The translations under genes were made by a program, and so were the position numbers. Positions 9,341 to 19,231 of a stretch of DNA of 64,000 bases are shown one piece after another; within the stretch, counting starts at the first letter, position 1, and every line of letters begins with the position of its first letter. Origin of the DNA: Chryseobacterium sp. (GTDB lineage: Bacteria > Bacteroidota > Bacteroidia > Flavobacteriales > Weeksellaceae); the NCBI RefSeq assembly GCF_029240215.1, contig NZ_JARBTK010000007.1, forward strand, positions 1-64,000, read 5' to 3'. The notes under the pieces were generated by a model. It saw nothing but the letters and a program-made list of their open reading frames with translations. It made no database searches and had not been told where the DNA came from.

Positions 9341-10402
9341 ATGATTTTACGAGGAGAAAACTTAATCAAAGAATACGGTCCGAAAAAAGTTGTAAAAGGC
9401 GTTTCTGTAGAAGTTCAACAGGGAGAAATTGTTGGTTTGCTTGGTCCAAACGGAGCCGGGAAAACGACTTCATTTTATATGATCGTAGGTTTGGTAAAGC
9501 CAACCTCCGGAAAAATTTTCCTCGATAAACAGGAGATCACGACCGATGCGATGTATCGAAGAGCCCAAAAAGGAATCGGTTATCTTGCACAGGAAGCATC
9601 CGTTTTCAGAAAATTATCTGTTGAAGATAATATCATGGGTGTTTTACAGCTAACGAAACTTTCAAAACGCGAGCAACAAATTAAATGTGATGAACTGATC
9701 GAAGAATTTTCTTTACAGCACGTCCGTAAAAACCGTGGAGATTTACTTTCAGGTGGTGAAAGACGTAGAACTGAGATCGCAAGATGTTTAGCAACCAGTC
9801 CGAGTTTTATTTTGCTGGATGAACCTTTTGCGGGAGTTGACCCGATTGCTGTGGAAGACATTCAGAAAATCGTAAGAAGTCTGACCGACAAAAATATAGG
9901 AATTCTGATTACCGATCACAACGTACAGCAGACTTTGGCGATCACCAACAAAACTTACATCATGTTTGAAGGAAAGATTTTAAAAGAAGGTCTTCCTGAA
10001 GAACTGGCAAACGATCCTCAGGTAAGAGAAGCCTATTTAGGGGAAAATTTTGTTTACCAGAGTATTTTCGACAAACCAAGTAAGAAAAAACATGCGTACA
10101 ATATCTGGGCAGGAAATTTTGATTCTAAATCTCAGTTTCAAAGTTTCGTAGATGAAAATTTCGCTCAGTTTGACGATTTGAGATTGATGTATGGGTTTGA
10201 AGACATCAGTTTTTCATCATTAGGAAATTCAGAAATCCAACATATTTTCAATGATATCGTAGATAAAAATGCCAACAACTCTTTTGTTTTTCAAAAGAAA
10301 GAAATCAATATGCAATATTCTCTCGAACAGGCAGAAGCGGAATCGAAAGCTGCAAGCAAACCTGACCTGCATTATCTTACAACATATATGTTTGAAGGAT
10401 AA
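9341..10402 (+). CDS. lptB: LPS export ABC transporter ATP-binding protein
   Basis: MILRGENLIKEYGPKKVVKGVS, GPNGAGKTTSFYMIVGL, LSGGERRRTEIARCLA, EDPFAGVDP-type Walker B; long C-terminal extension. Confidence 0.92.
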   Translation: MILRGENLIKEYGPKKVVKGVSVEVQQGEIVGLLGPNGAGKTTSFYMIVGLVKPTSGKIFLDKQEITTDAMYRRAQKGIGYLAQEASVFRKLSVEDNIMGVLQLTKLSKREQQIKCDELIEEFSLQHVRKNRGDLLSGGERRRTEIARCLATSPSFILLDEPFAGVDPIAVEDIQKIVRSLTDKNIGILITDHNVQQTLAITNKTYIMFEGKILKEGLPEELANDPQVREAYLGENFVYQSIFDKPSKKKHAYNIWAGNFDSKSQFQSFVDENFAQFDDLRLMYGFEDISFSSLGNSEIQHIFNDIVDKNANNSFVFQKKEINMQYSLEQAEAESKAASKPDLHYLTTYMFEG

Positions 10403-10425
10403 TCCTTAATAAAGTATTTAAGAAT

Positions 10426-11007
10426 ATGTTTTTTAAAAACTTGTTTAATAAAAGAAGGACTAACGCTTATTCTAAATCAAGTGATCTTTCTAAGATTGAG
10501 TATTTTGAAAAATATCAACTTCATAAACTATTCAATTTATTACATCAAGCTGAAGTATTACTCGAAGAACTTGCTTTAACAAATTCGGACTTGAAATTCT
10601 TGAAGTTTAAAAATGTTTTAATTGAAGAAATTTATGAGGTAGAGGGAGATAATGTTGCGGATTTTACAAATATCTGGAATTGGTTTAAGCCAAATAAAGA
10701 ATGGAGACAATTTACCGAATCTAAAGGAATGGAAATAGGTTCTCAAATATTTAATATTACCGATATTTGGAAGATAGATGATGATTTTATTTCTGGAAGT
10801 AAAGTTTTTTTGGATAACGAATATGGAGTTATTCTTGATAAAGAAAAAAATAATAATTTTGGAATTATTAAATGGGATACACCGAAAGAAATAGATGAAG
10901 AAGATTGGATTGGGATGTTTGGTACATTTAAGGAGTCAGGAGGTGTAATTGTAGATAAAAGTCACCCATTTAAATATATTGATGATCATGGAAGTTTTAA
11001 AAAATAG
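10426..11007 (+). CDS. hypothetical protein
   Basis: 193-aa ORF, AT-rich, no family recognised. Confidence 0.65.
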   Translation: MFFKNLFNKRRTNAYSKSSDLSKIEYFEKYQLHKLFNLLHQAEVLLEELALTNSDLKFLKFKNVLIEEIYEVEGDNVADFTNIWNWFKPNKEWRQFTESKGMEIGSQIFNITDIWKIDDDFISGSKVFLDNEYGVILDKEKNNNFGIIKWDTPKEIDEEDWIGMFGTFKESGGVIVDKSHPFKYIDDHGSFKK

Positions 11008-11044
11008 CTTAGAAGGAAAGAATTATTTGCCTTAAAAAATAATA

Positions 11045-11079
11045 AAACGTACCTTTTCTCTCAGAAACGGTACGTTTTT
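11045..11079 (+). terminator. Rho-independent terminator
   Basis: aaacgtaccttttctctcagaaacggtacgttttt. Confidence 0.7.
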
Positions 11080-11095
11080 CTTTTAACACCAATTC

Positions 11096-12898
11096 ATGGC
11101 AAAACCTTTTAACAGAACAGTCACTTTATTTGGAATTTACAAGCAGTTGATTCCTTTTATTAAGCCTTATCGTTTAATGATTTACGGAACTTTGTTTCTT
11201 ACTTTTCTCGGAGCTTTGGCGGCTCAGGTCAATCCTTTGGTCTTAAAATATACGGTAGATGAAGTTACAAAACTGACTCATTTGCCAGATCCGATGAATG
11301 AAGGAATTCATATTTTAATTATTATTTCAATCATTTTATTGGGTAAAGAACTACTGAATATTTTCATCAATTTCGGACAGAAATTTTATGGTGAAAAGAT
11401 CAGAATCAATGTCAGTTCGGTTTTAGCGCAATCAGCAATTGATAAAATTCTGACCTACAGAGTCGCTTATTTTAATGATGAGAACCACGAGTCAGGAAAG
11501 CTTCAGATCAGAATCGATCGCGGAATTGAAAGTCTGACGAGACTGGTTCAGAACTTCTTCATTGATATGCTTCCCTTGTTTTCAAATGCATTTATTGCTT
11601 TGATTATAATGTATATGCAGAATGTTTATGTTGGGATTGTTTCTACGGTTATCGTTCCTATTTATTTTTATATCAGTTCGTTACAGGCTAAAAAATTAGG
11701 AGGCGTGAGAAGAACTTTGAGAAATCAGCGAGAGCAAAAAACTTCCGGACTTTTAAATCTGATCAATTCAATTATGGTCATTAAAAGTTTTGTCCGTGAA
11801 AAATTTGAAGGCAAAAAACAGTATGATCTTCAGATGCAGTTGATGGGAAGCCAGATGTTTACAAGAAAAACCAATTTTATCTATGACGGTTTGAAAACTT
11901 TTATCGAGCAGTTCGGAGTGGTTTTAATTATACTTTTAACGGTTTATCTGGTTTTGGATCAGCAAATGACAATCGGTGCAATCATGCTTCATATTATGTT
12001 ATTTAATAATGTTTCGGCACCGATTCGGCAGTTGCACAGGATTTATGATGATATGAATGATGCGATGATTTATGCTGAAGGATATTTTGATATTTTAAAT
12101 GCCGAAAACGAAGAGGAACCCAACGGAACTTTCATTGAAAACAAAATCACAGGAAATTTTGAATTAAAAAATGTCAACTTCACTTATCCGAACGGTACAA
12201 AAGCTTTGAATAATGTTTCGATGGTGATTGAAAACGGTAAAACGACTGCTTTGGTCGGTTTAAGCGGAGCAGGAAAATCTACGATTATCAATCTTTTATG
12301 TAAATTCTACCTTCCCGATTCAGGCAAAATTATGTTAGATAAAGTTGATTTAAATGATTTTGAAAACTCTTACTTAAGGAATGATCTCGGTTTGGTGTTG
12401 CAGAAAAATCATATTTTTCAGGGAAGTATTGAGGACAACATCCGTTATGGAAATATGAATGCAAGTTTTGAAGAAATCCAGGAAGCTGCAAAAAAAGCCT
12501 ATCTCCATGATCAGATTATGGATCTTCCTCAAAAATACAATCATGATGCAACCCAACTTTCTGGCGGACAACAACAGAGAATAGCCATCGCAAGATTATT
12601 CTTAAAAAATCCCCCGATCATTTTTCTGGATGAACCGACTGCAAGTCTGGATGCGATCGCAACTGAGCAGATTAAAAACTCTTTGGATGCCATCAAAGAA
12701 GGAAGAACGGTTGTGATTATTTCTCATTCACTTTCTCAGATTTTAGATTCAGATAAAATTTATGTGATGAAAAAAGGAGAGGTGGTAGAAAGCGGAACTC
12801 ACGACGAACTTTTTGAAAAAGACGGATCGTACAGAGAGATTTTTGATGCTTCGGCAAGAAGTTTAAATCTGGATCGTCTGATAAAAACCTACAAATAA
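11096..12898 (+). CDS. ABC transporter, fused permease and ATP-binding protein
   Basis: 600 aa; TM domain, GLSGAGKST, LSGGQQQRIAIARLFL, IIFLDEPTASLD. Confidence 0.93.
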   Translation: MAKPFNRTVTLFGIYKQLIPFIKPYRLMIYGTLFLTFLGALAAQVNPLVLKYTVDEVTKLTHLPDPMNEGIHILIIISIILLGKELLNIFINFGQKFYGEKIRINVSSVLAQSAIDKILTYRVAYFNDENHESGKLQIRIDRGIESLTRLVQNFFIDMLPLFSNAFIALIIMYMQNVYVGIVSTVIVPIYFYISSLQAKKLGGVRRTLRNQREQKTSGLLNLINSIMVIKSFVREKFEGKKQYDLQMQLMGSQMFTRKTNFIYDGLKTFIEQFGVVLIILLTVYLVLDQQMTIGAIMLHIMLFNNVSAPIRQLHRIYDDMNDAMIYAEGYFDILNAENEEEPNGTFIENKITGNFELKNVNFTYPNGTKALNNVSMVIENGKTTALVGLSGAGKSTIINLLCKFYLPDSGKIMLDKVDLNDFENSYLRNDLGLVLQKNHIFQGSIEDNIRYGNMNASFEEIQEAAKKAYLHDQIMDLPQKYNHDATQLSGGQQQRIAIARLFLKNPPIIFLDEPTASLDAIATEQIKNSLDAIKEGRTVVIISHSLSQILDSDKIYVMKKGEVVESGTHDELFEKDGSYREIFDASARSLNLDRLIKTYK

Positions 12899-12903
12899 AT
12901 TCA

Positions 12904-13854
12904 ATGAACGATCATTATCTCAAAAAACTAGATCGGGTAACTGCAATTCTCACGCAATTACAATCGAAACCATTGGTACGTGCACAAGATTTGGCTGAAA
13001 AATTTGAAGTAAGTATAAGAACAATTTACCGTGACATCAAAACGCTTGAAAACGCTGGAATTCCGATTATTGGCGAAGCGGGAAGCGGTTATTCTCTGAT
13101 GGATGGTTACAAACTTCCGCCCGTGATGTTTACAAAAGAGGAGGTTTTAAGTTTCATTACCGCAGAAAAACTGATGCAAAAATTTTCGCATCAAAGTTTG
13201 GGAAATTATTATCAGACGGCAATGGAAAAGCTGCGTTCGGTATTGAGGCATTCTGATAAAAATTTAATTCAGAATATTGAAAATCAGATTGATATTTTTG
13301 ATTACAGTCCGAAATCTGATGATTCTATAAAAAATGTGATTCCGATTATTCTGGAAAGTATTGCCGAGAAAAAACAACTTTCAATTGAATATCAAAGTGT
13401 TGAAGGAAAAGTTTCAAATCGTGTAATCGAAGCCGTTGGAATTTTTTATGAATTTACTTACTGGTACATCATGGCTTTTTGCACCTTGAGGAAAGATTTC
13501 AGACAGTTCAGAGTCGACAGGATTTTGAAGATTTCTAAAACAGAAATCGCTTTTTCTCAGGAATACGGAAAAATCAACGACCATCGAAGAATTGCATCAA
13601 AAAACATCACAAAAGTAAAATTGTTGGTCGATAAAAAAATAATGGGATATTTAATTAATTCTAAAAGCTATTACGGATTGATTGAAGAAAAAGAAACCGA
13701 AAAAGGCATCGAGATGACCTTTGAAACGGAATGGATTGATGAGGGTTTCCCGCGCTGGCTGATTACTTTTGCAGATTATGCCGAAATTCTGGAACCGGAA
13801 TTGTTAAAGGTAAAAATGAAAAAATTAATTAATAGAATTTCAGAAAGAATTTAA
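12904..13854 (+). CDS. YafY-type HTH/WYL-domain transcriptional regulator
   Basis: HTH LAEKFEVSIRTIYRDIKTLENAGIPIIGEAGSGYSL and C-terminal WYL region. Confidence 0.9.
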   Translation: MNDHYLKKLDRVTAILTQLQSKPLVRAQDLAEKFEVSIRTIYRDIKTLENAGIPIIGEAGSGYSLMDGYKLPPVMFTKEEVLSFITAEKLMQKFSHQSLGNYYQTAMEKLRSVLRHSDKNLIQNIENQIDIFDYSPKSDDSIKNVIPIILESIAEKKQLSIEYQSVEGKVSNRVIEAVGIFYEFTYWYIMAFCTLRKDFRQFRVDRILKISKTEIAFSQEYGKINDHRRIASKNITKVKLLVDKKIMGYLINSKSYYGLIEEKETEKGIEMTFETEWIDEGFPRWLITFADYAEILEPELLKVKMKKLINRISERI

Positions 13855-13921
13855 AAGATGGTTTTAAAAAGAAAATCAGAGAATTTCTCCTATTAATCTA
13901 ATTAGTTAAATAAAAACTCCA

Positions 13922-14065
13922 CGTCAGTTTGAGTGTTTTAAGAAACAAAATGGAAAAAAATGTATCGAGAACTACTGAACCCTTCACAAAATCTCTTTCA
14001 AACAAAGACATTAATTAAAAACTTCTCGATACGATTTTTTCAAAATCTACTCGAAGTGACGATAG
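13922..14065. repeat. dispersed inverted-repeat element, family B, copy 1
   Basis: cgtcagtttgagtg...tgtatcgagaacta...acttctcgatacgattttttcaaaatctactcgaagtgacg; matches copies near 39130 and 62391. Confidence 0.75.
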
Positions 14066-14121
14066 TATAGATTTTAACAAAAAAACTTTCAGAAAAATTC
14101 CGAAAGCTTTTTTTAAGTTGA

Positions 14122-14619
14122 TTAAATGCTAAATCTTTCCCAGAAAAAAGGTGGCTCAATTCCTAAAGCTCTCAGGTAAACAAATCCCTGTCCACGGTGA
14201 TGAACTTCATTGTCAACGAAATAAAGAATATTCTGATAAACCGGAAACTCATACTGACCAAATAAATTAAAAGTTTCCTGAAATTTTTCTTCTGAAATCT
14301 GATTGAAATAATGGTTGATTACTTCGGTTTCTTCGTCCCATTTTTTCAGGATGTCTTCTTTAGTTTTTGGTTGAAAAGCTTCCTCTGAAAATCCTTCGAT
14401 TTGCGCTTCTACAATTCCTCTCAAACCCGGACCGGCAATGCTGATCAATTCAACTGCCAATTTCGCAAATGGTCTCATTCCGCCGATGGAAAATTCGAAT
14501 AAATCTTTTTCAGGGAACATCTCGATCACTCTTCTGGTGAGGTTTCTATGTCCTTGCCAATGTTCTAATAATTGTGCTGAAGAGATAAACTGTTTCGTTG
14601 CTGTTGCTGTAGTTGTCAT
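14122..14619 (-). CDS. DinB family protein
   Basis: 165 aa; LLEHWQGHRNLTRRVIEMFPEKDLFEF...VDNEVHHRGQGFVYLRALGIEPPFFWE. Confidence 0.88.
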   Translation of the reverse strand: MTTTATATKQFISSAQLLEHWQGHRNLTRRVIEMFPEKDLFEFSIGGMRPFAKLAVELISIAGPGLRGIVEAQIEGFSEEAFQPKTKEDILKKWDEETEVINHYFNQISEEKFQETFNLFGQYEFPVYQNILYFVDNEVHHRGQGFVYLRALGIEPPFFWERFSI

Positions 14620-14802
14620 AATATTTAATTTTATTTGTTAATGTTAAGACAAAGGTAAGTCGACGTTATGACAACAGATTGTCAGTAGGTTTTTTGGGAT
14701 TTAATTTTTTTTTCTTTAATTGTTAAATAAAATTCATCAGTTTGCGTTAAGTAAATAATTGGCAGCGAAATTGATGCTCAACTTTAAAATTTAGATTAAA
14801 AA

Positions 14803-15375
14803 ATGAAAAGAATTATTGTTGCAGGAATCATTGGTTTTACTGTGCTGTCATGTAATAAAGTAGAAGACAAAATCAATGAAACCGTACAGCAGACTAAAGA
14901 AAAAGTACAGCAAGAAGCTCAGAAAGTAATGGAAGAAACTGTTAGTGAATCGATTAATTCGCTAACTCACTCACAGGATGTTAAATTTGATGATGTTTTT
15001 AAAAATGCCGGAACTAATATGATTTCGGAAGCAAAAGGAAAAACTTTTAAATTTCCGAATGGTACCGAAGGGTTTATTTTTAAATATAAAGCCGACAAAG
15101 CTGTATTAATTCCTTTTTTGGAAAACCAGCTAACAACTGATGAAAGCAAATCAGATCAGAAAGTCCGGAGAATTGACGGACAAAGTATTGTAGATAAAAT
15201 AAGTTTAGTTGAGAAATTTCTTCCCGAAAATACTGTTGATACAGGTTTTCTTGAAGATATGAAAAATGATCAGAGTATAGAATATTATAAGCTAAAAAGA
15301 TTTCCAAACAGCAGTACAATCATCTACAATCCGAAAAATCAGACCGTTTTACAATATGTAGAGGTAGATAAATAA
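14803..15375 (+). CDS. hypothetical lipoprotein
   Basis: Lipobox GFTVLSCNK, then amphipathic helical stretch. Confidence 0.75.
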   Translation: MKRIIVAGIIGFTVLSCNKVEDKINETVQQTKEKVQQEAQKVMEETVSESINSLTHSQDVKFDDVFKNAGTNMISEAKGKTFKFPNGTEGFIFKYKADKAVLIPFLENQLTTDESKSDQKVRRIDGQSIVDKISLVEKFLPENTVDTGFLEDMKNDQSIEYYKLKRFPNSSTIIYNPKNQTVLQYVEVDK

Positions 15376-15384
15376 TTTTGAATG

Positions 15385-15412
15385 AGACCGGTTTTATTAA
15401 CCGGTCTTTTTT
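15385..15412 (+). terminator. Rho-independent terminator
   Basis: agaccggttttattaaccggtctttttt. Confidence 0.8.
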
Positions 15413-15552
15413 ATGATGTGTAACTGGGAATTTATTTTTAGTTTCTAAAGCTTTCCTGTTTTTTACTTTTGAAATTGTACAAAATAAACTATTTTAGTCT
15501 TATGAAATCGCCATGATTGCGTATGGCTTTTAAAGACAATGAAAATTTACAT

Positions 15553-16122
15553 ATGAAAATTTACACCAAAACAGGTGACAAAGGACAAACCGCTTTGTAC
15601 GGCGGAACCCGTGTTTCCAAGGCGAGTGCGAGAGTAGAAAGTTACGGAAACATTGATGAGCTCAATTCGTTCATCGGAATTTCAAAAAGCCATATTACTG
15701 ATGATGAGGTTTTAATACAATTAAAGAAAATTCAGTTTGATTTGTTTACGGTTGGCTCCGAAGCAGCAACCCCGGTTGATAAACTGATGTTGGCAAATGG
15801 AAAATCCCGGCTTCCTTTAATTATTACAGATAAAGAAATCGAAGAGTTGGAAAACTGGATGGATGCTTTTGAAGAAAAACTCGAGCCATTACAATACTTT
15901 ATTCTTCCCGGTGGCGGAAAATCTGCAACATTTTTGCATGCTGCGAGAACGATTTGCAGAAGAGCCGAACGTTCTTTGGTTTTTTTAAATGAATCTGAAG
16001 AAGTGCGTCCAGAATTGATAAAGTATCTCAACAGACTTTCAGATTATCTTTTTGTTTTAGCAAGATATATTTCAAAAATCAACGACGAACCGGAAGAATA
16101 CTGGAACCCGAATGAAAGATAA
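15553..16122 (+). CDS. cob(I)yrinic acid a,c-diamide adenosyltransferase (PduO type)
   Basis: MKIYTKTGDKGQTALYGGTRVSKASARVESYGNIDELNSFIG; start moved from 15517 to internal ATG 15553. Confidence 0.92.
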   Translation: MKIYTKTGDKGQTALYGGTRVSKASARVESYGNIDELNSFIGISKSHITDDEVLIQLKKIQFDLFTVGSEAATPVDKLMLANGKSRLPLIITDKEIEELENWMDAFEEKLEPLQYFILPGGGKSATFLHAARTICRRAERSLVFLNESEEVRPELIKYLNRLSDYLFVLARYISKINDEPEEYWNPNER

Positions 16123-16741
16123 AGCACTTCTTTTCATCAATGGTGATGTACCAAAGTCACTTCCCAATCCAGAAAACTATAATCTCATAGCGTGTACAGA
16201 CGGTGCTTTTCATTATCTGAAAAATCTTAATTTCCCATTAGAAAAACTGGATTTTATTTCCGGCGATTTTGATTCGCATTCAGGTGTTGATGAAAACATT
16301 TATGAAGACAAATTCATATATACTCCGGATCAGGAAAAGACAGATTTTCATAAAGCTTTGGAACTTATTTCAGAAAAAAGCTTTAAAAATATTGATGTTT
16401 TTGGTGGAAGTGGAGGAGAGCAGGATCATTTTTTAGGAAATCTAACAGTTGCCTATTCATTTAAAAATACTTTAAACATAAAATTTTATGATGAGTTTTC
16501 TGAATATTTTTTTATTTCCGAAAATGTTGTTTTAAAAAATGTCAAAAATAAACTCATTTCACTGTATCCTTTTCCAACGGTTGAAAATGTGACAACTAAA
16601 GGTTTAAATTGGTCATTAACTGATGAAAATCTGAGTATTACGTCAAGAATCGGAACGAGAAATTTTGCAATTGAGGACGAAGTTTTTATCCAATATGAAA
16701 AAGGAGATTTGCTGGTATTTATCGGAAAGAATTATCTCTGA
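16112..16741 (+). CDS. thiamine diphosphokinase
   Basis: CTDGAFHYL, DFISGDFDSH, TPDQEKTDFHKAL, DVFGGSGGEQDHFLGNL. Confidence 0.9.
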   Translation: MKDKALLFINGDVPKSLPNPENYNLIACTDGAFHYLKNLNFPLEKLDFISGDFDSHSGVDENIYEDKFIYTPDQEKTDFHKALELISEKSFKNIDVFGGSGGEQDHFLGNLTVAYSFKNTLNIKFYDEFSEYFFISENVVLKNVKNKLISLYPFPTVENVTTKGLNWSLTDENLSITSRIGTRNFAIEDEVFIQYEKGDLLVFIGKNYL

Positions 16742-16860
16742 TTTTTACATAGAAAATAACGATACGGGTAATTTCAAATCTGTGAAAACTTTAAGAAAAT
16801 TTAAAACTAAAAAATCAATCTTTTTTAGCAATTTTGCATTCTTAATTCACTTGTCAGAAA

Positions 16861-18252
16861 ATGAAAATAAAATACTCGGAACTTATTGATCAGACATTGT
16901 ATTTTCCAACGGAAGAATTCAATGTTTCTGAGAACAATTTGTCTTTTCACGATATTCCTTTGATGGAGGTTGTTGAAAAGTTTGGAACACCTCTTAAGGT
17001 AAGTTACCTCCCGAAGATTTCTCAGAATATCCAGAAAGCAAAAGGCTGGTTCAAAGAAGCTTTTGAGAAAATCGATTACAAAAAAAACTACAGATACTGT
17101 TACTGTACAAAATCCAGCCATTTCAAATTTGTAATTGAAGAAGCCCTGAAGAACGATATTTCTATCGAAACGTCTTCGGCTTATGATATGGATATTGTAA
17201 AATCGCTTTACAATGAAGGTAAGGTTGATAAAAATATTGAAGTGATCTGCAACGGTTTCAAAACGGATGATTATCTGGCGAAAATTTCAGATATGATTAA
17301 TAGTGGTTTTGAAAACATCACTCCGATTCTGGATAATTATCGTGAATTGGATAAATTAACGGAAAGCATTGACACAACATTCGACATCGGAATCAGAATT
17401 GCTTCCGAAGAAGAGCCAAAGTTTGAATTCTATACTTCAAGATTAGGAATCGGATATAAAGATATTATTCCTTATTACAGTCAGAAAATTGCGGAACATC
17501 CGAATGCAAGACTGAAAATGCTTCACTTTTTCATCAATACCGGAATCAAAGACACAGCGTATTATTGGAATGAATTGTATAAATGTCTTCGTGTATATGC
17601 ACGTTTGAAGAAAATTGCTCCGGAAGTTAATTCATTAAATATCGGTGGTGGATTTCCAATCAAAACTTCTTTAAATTTCGATTATGATTACCAATATATG
17701 GTAGAAGAAATTGTTTCTCAGATCAAAAAATTCTGTGAAGAGGAAGGAGTAGAAGAACCCAATATTTATACTGAATTTGGAAGCTTTACAGTTGGTGAAA
17801 GTGGCGCAAATCTATATAAAATTATTTCTCAGAAACGTCAGAACGACAGAGAAAAGTGGAACATGATCGATTCATCTTTCATGACTACACTTCCTGATAC
17901 TTGGGCGATCTCAAGACACTTTATCATGCTTCCGTTAAACCGTTGGGAAGATTCTTATGAAAGAGTTTTCTTAGGTGGATTAACTTGTGATTCAGATGAT
18001 TATTATAATTCTGAACAGCATACGAATGCAATTTATTTACCTGTTTTCAGTGATACGAAACCTTTATATATTGGTTTTTTCCACACTGGAGCTTATCAGG
18101 AAACTATTGGCGGCTACGGTGGAGTTCATCACTGTTTGATGCCTCAACCGAGACATATTCTGATTCAGAAAGATGAAAATGGAGAATTTCAATATGAAAT
18201 CTTTAGAGAAAGACAGGAACCGGAAGATATTTTGAAAATATTAGGCTACTAA
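16861..18252 (+). CDS. speA: arginine decarboxylase (PLP-dependent, speA-like)
   Basis: 463 aa; YCYCTKSSHF, LNIGGGFPIKTS, TEFGSFTVGESG, HHCLMPQPRHI. Confidence 0.85.
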   Translation: MKIKYSELIDQTLYFPTEEFNVSENNLSFHDIPLMEVVEKFGTPLKVSYLPKISQNIQKAKGWFKEAFEKIDYKKNYRYCYCTKSSHFKFVIEEALKNDISIETSSAYDMDIVKSLYNEGKVDKNIEVICNGFKTDDYLAKISDMINSGFENITPILDNYRELDKLTESIDTTFDIGIRIASEEEPKFEFYTSRLGIGYKDIIPYYSQKIAEHPNARLKMLHFFINTGIKDTAYYWNELYKCLRVYARLKKIAPEVNSLNIGGGFPIKTSLNFDYDYQYMVEEIVSQIKKFCEEEGVEEPNIYTEFGSFTVGESGANLYKIISQKRQNDREKWNMIDSSFMTTLPDTWAISRHFIMLPLNRWEDSYERVFLGGLTCDSDDYYNSEQHTNAIYLPVFSDTKPLYIGFFHTGAYQETIGGYGGVHHCLMPQPRHILIQKDENGEFQYEIFRERQEPEDILKILGY

Positions 18253-18297
18253 ATAACTGAAGCACTCTAAACGAAGGCGACGAACAGTTTGCAATTT

Positions 18298-18336
18298 TAA
18301 AAAGACAGCTCTCAGATTTTTGAGAGCTGTCTTTTT
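18298..18336. terminator. terminator between convergent genes
   Basis: aaaaagacagctctcagatttttgagagctgtcttttt. Confidence 0.8.
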
Positions 18337-18338
18337 AT

Positions 18339-18998
18339 TCAAAAGAACTTTGAAATCTTATCAACTTCCAATTCAGAATAATCTGATACAATTATATTTG
18401 CCAGAGTATAATCCTGATTATGTGTATGCAGACTTTTGTATGCCGCACAGAAAATATTAGCACGATGAGCTGCCAAAATTCCGTTGGTGGAGTCTTCAAT
18501 GACCATACAGTTTTCAATTGGTTTACCAGCCATTTCTGCTGCCTTCATAAAAATTTCAGGATGTGGTTTTGATTCCTTTAAATCGGCACCGCTGATTTTT
18601 CCGCTGAAATATTTTTCTAATTCAAATTTCTCAAAAACCATATTGATGGTGGTCATCGTTGCGGAAGATGCTAAAATTAAAGTAATTCCGTTTTCGTAAT
18701 AATGTTGAATTAATGTTCTTACTCCAAGAATTAAATCAAACTCTTCATCATGATAAAAATAATCTTTGAAGTGTGCTCTTTTGATGCCGGCAATTTCTTC
18801 AAAAGTTTGAGAAAGATTGAATTTTTGAATTAACGTTTCGCAAACCTTTCTCGTGGAAGCACCAGTGAAGGAGGTGTAAAGTTCTTCAGAAACTTCAATT
18901 CCCAATTGATTAAATGTTTTGAAATACGCTTTTCTGTGCAAAGGTTCTGTATCTACAATAACGCCATCCATATCGAACAGCACAGCTTTTAATGACAT
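18339..18998 (-). CDS. HAD family hydrolase (beta-phosphoglucomutase-like)
   Basis: LFDMDGVIVDTEPLH, ILASSATMTT, KPHPEIFMKAA, VIEDSTNGILAA. Confidence 0.92.
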   Translation of the reverse strand: MSLKAVLFDMDGVIVDTEPLHRKAYFKTFNQLGIEVSEELYTSFTGASTRKVCETLIQKFNLSQTFEEIAGIKRAHFKDYFYHDEEFDLILGVRTLIQHYYENGITLILASSATMTTINMVFEKFELEKYFSGKISGADLKESKPHPEIFMKAAEMAGKPIENCMVIEDSTNGILAAHRANIFCAAYKSLHTHNQDYTLANIIVSDYSELEVDKISKFF

Positions 18999-19029
18999 GT
19001 TTTAAATTTTTGCAAAGGTAGGAAATTTG

Positions 19030-19190
19030 GATGGATGCTGGGAGTTGGATGCTTGTAGCTTAAGAGATATACATATTTCGGAAATTTGTTTTAAAAGTAA
19101 AATCAGCAAAATCAACGAGAGTTTTAAAAATTAATACGAATTTATTTTTTCACTGCAAAAATTTCAAGCTTCCAACTCCCAGCTTCCATC
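19030..19190. repeat. 25-bp inverted repeat pair (2 mismatches) with 111-nt spacer
   Basis: gatggatgctgggagttggatgctt (19030-19054) vs aagcttccaactcccagcttccatc (19166-19190). Confidence 0.8.
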
Positions 19191-19196
19191 TTTTAC

Positions 19197-19204
19197 TATC
19201 TTTG
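19197..19204 (+). promoter_or_regulatory. candidate -7 box TATCTTTG upstream of agmatinase
   Basis: TAnnTTTG match 28 bp before ATG 19232. Confidence 0.5.
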
Positions 19205-19231
19205 CAAAAATCATTTAACTTTAAAAACATT

